Assembly: GCA_949357655.1 (NCBI GenBank) | Contig: CASHTG010000012.1 | Span: 1,550,001-1,614,000 of the forward strand | Source: Parascedosporium putredinis | Taxonomy: Eukaryota > Ascomycota > Sordariomycetes > Microascales > Microascaceae | DNA: 64,000 nucleotides | Direction: 5' to 3' | Notes under the pieces: generated by a model | Database searches by the model: none | What the model was told of the DNA's origin: nothing | What the model saw: the letters and a program-made list of their open reading frames with translations, nothing else | Program-made: the position numbers and the translations under genes | Part shown: piece after piece, positions 1-10,903 of the stretch | Numbering within the stretch: position 1 is the first letter of the stretch | Layout of the letters: each line of letters starts with the position of its first letter

Positions 1-1010
1 ACCCAGCAGGACTTCTCCTCCAACGGAAACCAGAAGATCACTGCCTTCCCTCCCGTAAGTCGTGACGAGGCCCTCCCTCTCCTTAGACTGAGAAAAGCCC
101 GTCTGCGGAGAAAGCCGTAAACCTCCACAGAGGGATGAGAAATAACGTACTAACTTCTGCTGTCTTTCCCAATAGGGCTTCCGCATGGTCGTCGGTAACC
201 CCGGTGTTAGGACTTTGGCCGAGCAGCAAGCTGAGCAGGGTGCTCCTGGTCTCCGCTTCGTGTGCCTCCAGAACAAGGGCACTCGCTTCCCTGAGCTCGC
301 CAACTTCCCCACCTCCCCTTGTGTCGGCGGTATCATGACCGTCCACCACTTCCCCGCGTAAGTTCAAGCGAATACAAAAAGAAAAACAAACGTAGCATCG
401 GTGATGAAGCCACGTTTAACCCTCTCTCTCTCTCTCCGTAAACCTCGCTAACACGACTTTTTCGCACCTTGCAGCTGCTGGGATGGCGTCAACGCCGACA
501 GCCCCGACCACAAGTCGCACATGTTCGACACCCAAAGGGAACCTTTGTCAACGCCGGTGCTTGCCCCGCCTCCCACCCCGTGCGCGTTCCTCAGGTCGCG
601 TACGAGACCCTCTGGGATACCACCCAGTTCAACGGTCTCTGGAACACCGGCGACCCCAACCCCTTCACCCTCAGCTACGGTGACGGCGACGGCTACGGCA
701 CCCACGCCGATTACCTCTTCGGATGGAAGGGTGACTCGCTCCAGCGCGCCATGGACTCCAACTGCATGTTCAACGCCTGCGAGGGTGGACGTCCTCTTCT
801 GTCTCAGGGTGTCAACGAGATGAACAAGTGCACTGTTCAGACGCTCGTCGATGAGAACATCGATGGCTGTAAGTTGGCCCCATCTCTGATCCAATCCCTA
901 AGGGGATACACAAATCCATGTATACGCCGAGGGGACTTGCTGACATTTTCGATCCTCCTATAGGGCTCACCGAGATGCCTGGCCAGGGCGCCATCGTGAA
1001 CAAGAAATAA
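1..1010 (+). CDS. DUF1996 domain secreted protein, 3' part
   Basis: This is the C-terminal part of a DUF1996 (PF09362) protein, a fungal, usually secreted family of unknown biochemical role; the 5' end lies outside the window. Proposed exons are 1-54, 176-357, 475-868 and 964-1010, all with GT..AG borders, ending in ...GAIVNKK and TAA. Family hallmarks are the stretch GGIMTVHHFPACWDGVNA followed by DSPDHKSHM, the HPVRVPQ motif and the cysteine spacing around CMFNACEGG. In exon 3 the reading frame changes once, between the DTQ and GTFVNAG stretches (about 530-541, CCCAAAGGG context). One base appears to be missing, and the family motif resumes exactly after it. I consider this a sequence error more likely than a true break. 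Family assignment is firm; function is unknown. Confidence 0.82.
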
Positions 1011-1644
1011 TTTTACCTGTAGCTGATCTCCTCGACTTAAAGCGAATTGAGGGCCGGGTATGCACGCTTGATGGGGAGTGCACGCTTTCACCAAGGGCAC
1101 TAGCCCACCCGCAAAGTCCCGGAGCTATTAGGTAGTCCTTGAAAGTTACATTGAGGTTCGATTCGGTTCAATATATCCGGAACTATCAGGCGGTTACCTT
1201 TTTAATGATATTGGTATTATTATTAAAATAAAGCGGGGTGAGAACCAATCAAGCGCTCCTTGACCACATGCCATGACCAAGCCTCTTCAGCCTTGGAGCA
1301 AACGTGTAAACTGTCGAGTGCCAATCTTCTTCTTATATATATTAGAAAATTTCGAAACTGTCAAATTTGGTACCTACAATCTGCGTAACTTGATTATATG
1401 ATGAAGGGTCGCTGTGGCAAAGCCAAATCGATCCATCATTGATACAGATGGTTGCGCTGAGGCTGACCTTGTTCTGAAGGCAAGGACGAACCCGGGAGAG
1501 AACTAATAGGTGATGCCCTCATGCAAAGAAATGCTACATGTAAGACTGTGCCTTAAAGCATCCATTGATATCCATATCCTTGTGGTCTCTTCACCATATG
1601 ACCAATGACCGGCTCTTTGACGTGCCATCAATTCCTTCCCATAT
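1011..1644. other. intergenic, no gene seen
   Basis: This is AT-rich non-coding DNA between the DUF1996 stop and the 3' end of the broken DUF7580-like gene. It presumably holds the two 3' untranslated regions. I see no tRNA, repeat or reading frame of note. Confidence 0.6.
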
Positions 1645-3331
1645 TCAGTCAACGCCCTCATAGTACTGTAAAAGGTAGGTTACATGGAGTGGTACGACTA
1701 CCTCTTGGTGGAAGGTCTTTTGGAAGTCTTCAGAGTCGAAATTCTTCTGTCCGTCTGGCCCAGGAAATTCGCATCGTAAACATCGCTGAACCGCATAACC
1801 GAATAGGGGACCACCCTGCGTCTATACCCGGTCTAATTGTTGGTTCGCCAGGTCAAAGTCGTCTATCTCGGTGGGTAGAAGGCCGAATTCTTGTAAGAAT
1901 TCGGTCTTATAGTGGTTTTCACGTAGCGTGGCAAGGGTGGTATCCAGATAGAGTTCAGTGAGGAGGACACCGAGGGTGAATAACGCCCTATTCCGGACTC
2001 CCGCGTGCTGAGGAGATATCGTATTGCCTTCTTCCACTTGCATAGTGCCCTGGGTCGTGAGGGTACATGATAGGCTCGGCGCATCACATCGACCGCGGCA
2101 TTAGCCATTCCCAAGCTCAATACTGAGTCCGAAGGTGTTAAATCCGGACAAGTTATGTCTCAGCCCAGATAAATATAGTACCGCCCAGGCGGCTGCTGAC
2201 GCGAGGGCGAAACGGTCATTTCTTGAAAACGTATGAGCTGGATGAAATGAAGGCTGGCCAGAGGTCTGATGCCTCCAAGAGTCTAAAAGTTGGCGCAAGA
2301 CAACACGTCTCCCGCTCATCGATTATGCCAAGCGATGCACTAGGCGCTGTGTTGGTGCGATGTGTTCTACACTAGCGAGAGATATGGACCAAGGGCGAGC
2401 CTGTGCTTGGTTGCTGAGAAAGTGGCATATATTAACCAATTCTGAAGCCGCAGGCACCGGGGTTGGAGCTGGTGATGCTAGCATCTGAGGCGACGTATGG
2501 GGGAGATAGGAGCTTAGACTTCGTCAATGTTTGCCGTAAATGATCGCCAGCCCCCATTTTGAGTAGACAGTGCTAGATTGAAGGGTGCAACCGCCATGTC
2601 CTGCTGGTTGGTGTACCAGGAAAGTGTGAGATTAGCATGGTGTTCAGAGCATTCGCACCGCCACGCGCAGGCAAGTATATCATAGATGCAATGCACATTC
2701 TTCCGTATTTCTCTGCACGCCCCAGGATTGAATTGGGCCTTCAACCTCTGCACTTGGAGCCCGTGTATACCCCGTGGTGCTCTGAGTTGTTCGCAAATGT
2801 TTCTTAATACGTCGTTCAAGTGTTGTAGCTCCGCGATACATTGGCGCCTTGCTTTGGCGCTGAAAGCCCGGTTGATATGACGCCAGCTCCATACCGTCCT
2901 CTCCGGTGTCTCAACTGTCCAATTCGGCTTGCCAGACTATTAGCGAAACACTCTCTCCCGGGTTAGAAGGCTGGAAGATGCTAGCATACATTTCCCTGAG
3001 ATTCGACATCTAACAGGCTCACAAGTTTAGCCAACAGATATTCCATTCTGTCGAAAATGTCCATGAGTCCATTGTAGTCGTCCGGGAAGTTCTCTCGGAT
3101 CTGATTTTTGAGCTCAATACTCGTTAATCTCTGTCCCCTGAAGAAGACCACGCCCATGCACCCTAGCGTCAGTTCGATCTGCCTCTCTTGGCCGTAAATG
3201 TCGCGTCTGAAAGTCCTAAGTGTCGCTTGATACAGTTGGATGTCCGTAACCACATCTAAGCACCGGCGGTAGTTGTTAATTACAAAGAGCGCGATGGCGA
3301 TACCGCCCAGAATGACGCCGGCGAGACCCAT
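1645..3331 (-). pseudogene. DUF7580-like (prion-inhibition/propagation-type) gene, inactivated
   Basis: Read on the minus strand, the start MGLAGVILGGIAIALFVINN is the hydrophobic N-terminus typical of the large fungal family whose C-terminal part is annotated DUF7580, often grouped with HET-s/prion-type N-terminal domains. A 53-base intron at 2937-2989 (GTATGC, CTAAC branch, TAG) joins the first exon in phase to GKPNWTVETPERTVWSWRH. The middle contains the WRCECSEHHANLTLSW motif, and the C-terminal part contains RNRALFTLGVLLTELYLDT and YAVQRCLRCEF, ending at TGA 1645-1647. The gene is broken by three in-frame stops at 2323-2325 (TAA), 2101-2103 (TAA) and 1822-1824 (TAG), with matching protein before and after each. 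There is also one frame change near 2500-2525. All three stops become CAA or CAG codons if one T is restored to C, as expected for RIP. The gene is probably dead; family members are accessory and possibly linked to heterokaryon incompatibility. Confidence 0.75.
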
Positions 3332-3836
3332 CTTGTTGGAATTGAAATTATAGAAAATGGAGAGACCACGGACGGGATACAAGAGGTGATTGAGTTATTA
3401 TGTTCTTGAAGCGAGGGGAGGATGTTTATAACTGCGCCAATTGTGGTAAGCATGCAGGGCTTTGGAAACAACATTGAAGTATTGCTCTTCAGGCAGCAAG
3501 GTTTATATATCATAACAGTCAAAGTTAAAGTAGGTCTTTCAAAGTATAAGGAATGGCCTCATAAGATATTACTCTTCAGGCGGCAAGATCCACTGACAGT
3601 TAAAGATAAAGGTGGATCCACTTTCAAGATATACATCCATGTAAGGAAGGATCCAACATCTATCAATGATCTATCGTATCCCATCTTCTAACAGGTATGA
3701 GGACTCTCTAACTGGCCCACATGATGGGCAATAGCTGGAGCGAGTATTATATAATCGGGCCTCAAGGGAAGGGGATATATGGATCTTTTGACATCCTTCG
3801 AGGATACACTCTTGAGGTTACCCTCAAGCATCAAAC
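3332..3836. other. intergenic stretch with diverged direct duplication
   Basis: This lies between two gene relics, is AT-rich and has no supported gene. It contains the roughly 87-base-period imperfect direct repeat listed separately, and nothing else I can assign. Confidence 0.5.
3481..3625. repeat. imperfect direct repeat, about 87-base period
   Basis: A 20-base block at 3481-3500 recurs at 3568-3587 with 18 of 20 identities; both differences are A/G transitions. Weaker similarity follows downstream (a CAGTCAAAGTTAAAG-like stretch against CAGTTAAAGATAAAG). It looks like an old tandem duplication that has since diverged by transitions. I cannot assign it to a named element. Confidence 0.5.
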
Positions 3837-4163
3837 ATAAAACTACCAAAAATGAATCAACTCTACGAATCCACGCGCGACTGGAGCTATCATGAAATGC
3901 AGTGTCATAAGCGCCGCCAATGGACATGCGAGAGCTGTCAACTGACCGTGATTTCACGCGAGGTTATGGCAACGCACCTTTACTCATCCCACAGCGAATC
4001 TTTGACTACCCCTGGGCGGCTACGAGTACTTCTTGACCTTTGTGAGCATGAAATGGATGATTAGACGCCAGCTGAGTGTCCGTTATGCCAAAAGACTGAT
4101 ACTCTGAAATCCACCCTGCAACACCTCGGTCGACATATGGAAGAGATCTCACTTTTTGCTTGA
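3837..4163 (+). pseudogene. fungal C2H2 zinc-finger module relic
   Basis: The reading frame contains LYESTRDWSYHEMQCHKRRQ, then WTCESCQLTVI, HLYSSHSE, CPLCQK and HLGRHMEEISLFA. This order matches the compact C2H2 module found in many large fungal proteins (an HE-[ML]-Q-x-H-[RK] motif, W-x-C, C-P-x-C, and the closing H-L-G-R-H-x-E-E motif). An in-frame TAG at 4062-4064 interrupts it, and the same frame continues to TGA at 4161-4163. A CAG-to-TAG change (CpA to TpA) would explain the stop. No parent gene surrounds the module, so I call it a decayed fragment. It was probably part of a longer NACHT/ankyrin or zinc-finger protein; that is inference. Confidence 0.6.
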
Positions 4164-6660
4164 CCAAGACTGGAAGGGTAACGAAGAATTACCAGCACGG
4201 ATTCCAATAGATCGCGTCTTATCGAGGTTATTCAACATACCTTGAAGAATCAGAAGGAAGTCTCTCAAAGGAGGTGCTCAAGAGGAAAGACATGCTGGAG
4301 CCCCATCACCTCGACATGTCCGCTACATGTATTATGAAATGGTTAGCGTGGACATCTATTAACCAAGATTGGCGGGACGACCCAGAGATATTTCCAATGA
4401 CTCTTGAGCCGAACCCCGGTGCAGACCATCCCAGCATACTCTCAGCTATTTTGCAGCTCTTAGCAGGGCTTATGGGATAGGTCAGAGAGATTTGAGTTGG
4501 TGAAGTAGAGATAACTGAAGGAAAGCCAGCACGCATAAGCGAAGCAGCGAGGCAGAGAGGGAGAAAACGGGTAGAAAAAAAAAGGGGGATAAATAACAAC
4601 ATGAAGTAATTCACCATACATTCATAAATTTATCCAGCCATTCATCTCAATGCTGGAGTAAATTCGGTAGGAAGGGTAGGCTACTGTATCAGGAAAACGT
4701 CGTCCACTGTCTCCATATCTCCCAAGCCCTACGATACTGGGACGCGCCACGTCCTCCACTTGTTCGTGAGGTTGGTATTAGACCATGCCAGAATGTCTTT
4801 GGGAACCCAAGGTGGCATGTGCGGCATGTCGGCCAAGACCAAGGGAACTCCTTTTCGGGGACTAGATATCTGATGAAGTAGCAAGAGGTACGAGCCACTC
4901 ACTCTTGCCCTCGCCGGTGTATCTGCAAGGCGAGGAGATGGAATCACACCGGAAAGTTAGGCGCTAGGGTTGATATTCATAAGAACCCTAGCCCATGTAG
5001 AGTTTTTGCAAGTATAGCCTTGGCAGCTGTAGCTCCAAGGAGGGGAGTTGTGGGAGAGGCGACGCCACATACGGCCGCGCCCATCACCAAGAAGTTGTAG
5101 TTCTGGCCTGCAACAACCAGGTGTCCAAATCTCCGAAAACGGGAATGGGAAGTGGCGAACTCCATCACGTCCTTGCTCTCCTATGATGCTCTCCGTGTCC
5201 AAATGGGCCTCAGCCCAGGTTTAGAATTTGATCTCATGGCTCACACGGGCAACAGGAGCCTAACCAGACCAGTTGCCAAGTGTGGGCTGAGGCTTATATC
5301 GGAATGTGGCTGCAAGGTCAAGGATGGTCATATAACAACCACATATGCGTTTCCGAGATCGGAATAGCATGATGTTGGTGAGTGGGTATCATCCACTTCT
5401 TGACATCGCCTACTTCTCGTATCGAGAAGTGGGGTGGCAACATTGGCATGGCATGATAGGCGCGGGGAAGGAAGGGTGAGAAAACAAGAGGGTCTGAAAA
5501 GGAAATCCAAAAAAAAAAAAAAGAAAAAAGAAGAAAAGTAATGATGTGGGTGGGTACCTATGGTGAGAAAGGAGCAAATGGCTACGAGAACAGACCAGAC
5601 TAGTCAATATTGGAATCTTGGTATTTTGGTGTTAGTCTGTCCAGCTAACGCCAAGAGTTAAAATGCCGGGTTGGATCCAGGCGAAAAAGGGTCAGGGCTG
5701 TGATAAAAGTTGCTCATCCCTGCCGCCACGCTTCCAACAAAGGGCTCCGCTCGCTGCTCGACGGACGTGCTGCGCGATGCGGACGTCTCTGATGGCCTGG
5801 TGTGACGGGGAGGAGTGCATTCCCCAAACTTTTTTCTTCTTCTTCTGGGATCTGGTGTGGATCCAGTTTTTTCGGATGATGAGATATTAGTACACCCATT
5901 GTAACGGTAGCGTGCGGAATGGAGTGCGGAAAATTGCCCCCTCCCAACTCGAGAGTGTGCGGGGAGAAGACGGAAAGGAGGAATTACGCAGGATACAAGT
6001 ACTTTGGGACACATGCGGAATATTAGTCCTCAAAGATCATTCGAGCTTTTTCTTTTTTCTATTTCTCTTCCCTTACTACCCACCTCGCCAAGCTAGGCCT
6101 GCCTGATTGTACGGCTGGGACTCTTTGCTTTTGGCCGGCCGGTCGAGGGACAACGAGGCCGCAGAGAAAAGATTGAGATGGAGACTGCCACCTCGCAATA
6201 CCATACATGTACGTCTACGAAGTAGGTAACCCATCAAATTCCAACCATCTAGCGTAAGACAATTCTTTTACCATAGAGGAGACCAAGGAAACCCGAAATG
6301 TACTCGTTGGGGTGGAGTCGGGAATGTTGCCGAGCATTTCGCATCTTTGTTCACGTTTTGTCAAGCAGCCTGGTCGCTCCATCAATGTACGGAGTGGACT
6401 CCCGGAGATGGTGGTGGTGGCATGGGACGTGGGGCAGAAAGTTTTTTCCCGTTGGATCAGCCTACACTAATAAGATTTCTTCCCCCTTTCCCCTTATCAA
6501 TCTCTGGTCGTAATGTGGTGGACCCTAGTCTATGTCCATCTCCCGTGAGGGCTTTTGGTGGTCTACGGGGATGTGGGTTAGCCCAATTGTTTACTAAGGT
6601 CCTCGGCACTGACAAGGAGAGGGAGGGAGAAAAGGAGGAAGACCCAAAAAAAAAAAAAAA

Positions 6661-6692
<32 letters not shown>

Positions 6693-8966
6693 GAGGGCCC
6701 GATCAAACCAAAGAGCAAGAAAGGAAAGCTAAAGGCTTCAGAGTGTGGGTCGGTGCTATTCTTGTTTTGCCATTCATCATGTCCGAATGGGGTGAGTTGA
6801 GTAATAAAGCTTCGCCTTGACTCTTCGGTACTATGGCTGTGGGATGGACGGACTAAGGACAGGGGTAAGCTAGGCCCAGAGATTGATAAGGAAAATTTGA
6901 GCGAGATGCATTGCGCGATGTGCAGGGTGTGGCCAGGGCCCCTCCCGCGTGACGTGACGCGAAGAGGGACGATGTATGATTTATTAGTGATCAGGATGGA
7001 TGCGCGCTTCATGAATACCACTCTAGGAGGGGAGTAATAGGTCGCATGCGTGAGGGAGACGAAAGCAGCATTCAATCGATTCCTCCTTCCCTCCCTGGCC
7101 AACGCCAACCTCGGAGTGCCCCCAAAGTATTTCAAAGCCAAACAGAATCTCGGGGAGGAAGATGGGCAGTTCGGGCATCGCGCAGAATAGATCTTCAAGA
7201 TGGGATGAAAGCGGAATACGTAGCTAGGCTCTGTTAAGGGGCGATGGAGGCTGGAGGATCCACGGGCACGGCAAATCGTACAAGGAGTGGAGTGTGGTGG
7301 GGAGGGAGAAGAATGGTGGAAAAGAAGCTTAGCTTGCAGAAGCTCATTTCCGATTCTGGCCCGACGCGTACGCGGGCGAGCGTCATAGAGCGTCCACCCT
7401 CGTTCGTTCGAACAGCTTGGACTCGACTCGACATCCGAAAATCGTCGTGCGCCGAGTCCTTGCCGGTGGGTGGCGTTAAGTTACTGAACCGGGTGAGAAG
7501 TTGAGGTATCTGGGACAGACTAGAGACGGCGGGGTGGCAGCCTGCCCATCTACGAAGTACCTCCCCAATTGCTAGCGCCTCAGTGGTTGGGGTGGGGGAC
7601 AAATAATAGTGCAACGTGCAGTATTCCGGGCTTCCGAGAGTGCTTTAGGACTTGCAGTCTGGTACGGATCCAAGTCCCACAAACTATGGCCGCATGGTTA
7701 ACGTTGGTGGATTGGGAAATTGAGGCCTGACTGGGCCGGATGCCTTAGAGGGGGATGGGAGACAGCACAACACAGTGGGTAGGTGCATACAAAGACGGCA
7801 ACATCAGATCCAGAGCGTCAAGAGTGTCATACTCTCGAATTCATCAACTGCATCCCGAAATGTAACTGTGCGTACTTCCATTTTCGTTCTGTTGCAATGC
7901 AATGCGATACGGAGGAGATGCCCCGAGGTTATTGCTCCTGCCTAAATGGATCTCCTCGCAAGATCAATTGAATGCATGAAGATCATCAAGGTAACAAGTA
8001 CACAGAGCACGCACGGGCTCAAACCCATCAACCAGCTCTCCTCCGATGACGGTCGAAGTGTCAGGGGTCCGGAGTGCCGAGATCCGTTTTGATCGTAGAT
8101 AATCAGTGATCAAGTTGTGTGAATGAACAAGTCAGCCGTCGGTTGGTCTTGGCTAACCCCATCTGGGCTGGCGTGGAGAGTCGAAGAGCTTGCCAGGCAC
8201 CCTAGCACCAGGATTGGCAGTGAGGAGGTCTAGATCCCCATGAATGCAAGCCACTGCTTTGAGCACGAAAGGCACAAGGACGGGGGTAGCTTCAAAGCCT
8301 TGCTCAATGATGAGGAGGGGCAAAAGATCAAGCGGACGAAGGAAGAAAGTAACAAAGAAAAACAAAAAGAAAAAGAGAAAAAAAGAAAAAGAAAACCGCA
8401 CCAGAGGCTCTCCCGTATTTCCCCTAGTCTTATGTCTCTTCATAATTCCCGGTAGAGGGCAGGGCTTGAGTGCCAACGACAAACAATGTGTACCCCGCGA
8501 CGGATTTGGGGTTGCCTTCTGTCATGGATGAGGCAAGTCCGAAATGACTTACACAAAGCAAGCAGGGCAGGTGCCCTCGAGCCGGAAGCTGGGCGGCAAG
8601 GATGCGGAATCAAGCACTGATGGATCAGTGGGTTGCGACGGCTCAATGCACATGCTCAATTACCACAATCGGTAGCAGGCTCTTCCTCTTCACACTAGTA
8701 TGGCTGAATCGTGGCAAGGAGGATCTCATTAAGGTGCAAGGTGCAACAGGATGGGCTCGGAGGTCTCGCACGCAGAGAGGGGCAGAACAGGGGGTCAAAG
8801 GGGGGCGAAGGACTGCTCGGGGAAGTAGAAGGAGCTTGAAGTCTTTTTTCTTTTTTTTTCTTCTCCATTTTTCAGGGTACAAGGGACGGGGAAGGCCCCA
8901 GCGAATCTTCTTGAAGAGCAAGTACCCTCGTTGATGTCGAGCATCGGGATGAAAAAGCCTGCGAGA

Positions 8967-8975
8967 TTATCAGAT
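8967..8975 (-). promoter_or_regulatory. candidate iron-responsive GATA site (SreA/SRE type)
   Basis: TTATCAGAT is the reverse complement of ATCTGATAA. It exactly fits ATCWGATAA, the site described for fungal iron-regulating GATA repressors of the SreA/Sre1/Urbs1 group. A further TGATAAG lies about 8 bases downstream. The site is about 1.9 kb before the CFEM gene ATG, so a role in that gene is only inferred. A nine-base degenerate match can also occur by chance. Confidence 0.3.
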
Positions 8976-10706
8976 CATCTGATTGATAAGATCAAGAAGG
9001 AAAGGGCACCTGTCTCCCTGTCACTGTTCCTGGAAACCTCCTTCCCCACCCACACACACCACCAAACTAAAGCAAACCACGCCACGCCACGCCGCGCCAC
9101 GCCACCCCCACTTTCTAGACAACTTGTACACTAATACGCAACATTGAGCATCATTGATCACTTTCCACATTCTCCCTCCTGCCTTCAGCCTTGAGCTTTG
9201 AGCTCCATTCCCAGTCCCATTAGTCCCAGTCCCACAAATAACGGGGTTTTCTCATCAACGTCAACCAATGTCCCCTCCTACCGAGCCTCCGAGCCACCCC
9301 GAGCTACATCTTATTTCGGTTCATACCATGCCAGAACCTGCTTGTGCGCTCCAAAATGCCGGGAACCGAATAGCTTGACCTCCCAGATTTCCCAGGTTTC
9401 TAGGGACGGCCCCGCTAGAGGAAAAAGACTGCCTGGGCCGGCCACCCAGTACCCTCTGTGTCGAACCACCCGCAGTCGCCCATCGATGACTGATGTGTCA
9501 TGCCAAGGCTTTTTCCCTTTTCAATTGATGCCCCGTGGCTTGCGGTCCAATTCTTGTGGACAAGGTAACCTGCCAGGTGGGGAGGACCGGTCAGTCCAGC
9601 TCTGCCCAATCGACCCGGCGCTCGCGGCCAAACGACTGTAACCTCTCCCTTCGCTTGAATAGCGTCACATCACCTTGACGCCGATGTGCAAGCTAGCTTG
9701 CCTCTGCTTTCGAGCTTCACGCCATGTTCTTGTTCAATGCCAAGACTCCTTCGGCAAGGCTGAGGCCGAATCTGGTTGGGAGCACCTCCATCAAACCCAA
9801 TGCACATCTTCCATCGTCACCGGACATCCTAGGCAGTCTTGTAAGCGCGATATCATTTCACCTACACCCTCTAATGTATAATCCAAGCGGCTTTGTTGAT
9901 GGATTCTAATCTCCAATCGCAAAATAGAGAGCACCAGAGTATGGCAGGACCTTACACCAAACAGCTAGATGCAGAACACCAGCCCGAGAGGGACTGAACC
10001 GACTGTGGACCCAAATCCCACAGCACAACGTGAGCCACGGAACCGGGAAGGCACGGAGCTGGCCAGGCCCCACCGTGTTCAACTTTTCTCGTCCCTCCCT
10101 CATTCGTCTAGCGGCGAACATGGCCTAACACTCCTTCGACTTTTTTTTTTTTTTCTCCCCTTTCCAACATCTGGTTCTTGGCAGCGGAGAGGACCCCACC
10201 CTTTTCCACTTCTCACGCGCTTCTCCCCAGCGAGGCCAACCCCCTTGTCAAGTTCACGAGCGCCAGATGCTTGAGGCTACCGTCGCTTCGCCCGTACCTA
10301 TTTGGGGCTGCTTTCCCAGGGCCACCCATGCAGCCTGTGGTCTCTATTCCGTTCTAGGCTACCCCAAGCTTCATCTGCATAACAAGCGAATATGCAACCT
10401 TTGCCGCCTAGCACAGTCTATTGAACATGGAACCATGGAAGGTACGGCCTATCCACGATAGCTTCCCACCCTTTCTCAGGTCCCTCCCCTCCCCCACGCG
10501 CCCACAAGCCCAGCACGCCCTTTTGACCTATCCTCGGCTTGACGGCATCAAGGAAAACGCGAGCCGCACTAATAGCTCGATACCGCGCGAGGAGGATGCT
10601 CGCCAAGGGATGGCGCCGCGCTGCTCGGTCGCGCTCATTACCCATCAGTTCATGGGTCTTTGTTGCCACGGGCTAGTAAGGTTTTCATCACCACCTTCAC
10701 CGCGTC

Positions 10707-10714
10707 TATATATT
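10707..10714 (+). promoter_or_regulatory. TATA-box candidate for the CFEM gene
   Basis: TATATATT lies about 190 bases upstream of the ATG at 10904, in otherwise C-rich DNA. The position suits a fungal core promoter with a leader of about 150 bases. There is no transcript evidence. Confidence 0.35.
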
Positions 10715-10903
10715 GACGAGGAGTCGCTGCCTCCCATTCCACAGATCTTGTCTTCTCCCTTCCACAAGCAGCCGATACTCGGGAAATCGTCAAGCGTCCG
10801 TGATAGTTTTGCGTGACGTTCCCAGCAAGCCAGTACGATCTTGGCCCGTTATCATATCCGTCGACAAACTCACTCGCTTGTTTGAAGACATTCGACAGCA
10901 ATC

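Larger units (their letters stand above)
4164..10903. other. long gene-poor region upstream of the CFEM gene
   Basis: About 6.7 kb without a gene I can support. Open frames here are short, lack family motifs and overlap on both strands. The region has long A or T runs (for example about 23 A at 6646-6669 and T runs near 10141-10154), a GAA/AAG tract after the A run, and purine-rich blocks near 8330-8395. Minus-strand stretches around 4690-5200 read like scrambled coding sequence but match no family I know. The right half presumably includes the promoter and leader of the CFEM gene. Confidence 0.5.

Noticed and set aside
1150..1175. GGTTCGATTCGG, another B-box-like sequence
   Set aside because: No cloverleaf can be drawn around it.
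4274..4480. 68-codon frame after the zinc-finger relic
   Set aside because: No recognisable motif; it could be a continuation of the relic, but nothing supports it.
4680..5202. Minus-strand fragments resembling coding sequence (GLGFL, PHMPPWVPKDILAWSN)
   Set aside because: Frames are broken repeatedly and I recognise no family. It may be another decayed gene, but the evidence is too thin.
9198..9641. 147-codon open frame upstream of the CFEM gene
   Set aside because: The composition is Ser/Pro/Arg-rich without motifs or introns, and it overlaps an antisense frame. It looks like a chance frame in C-rich DNA.
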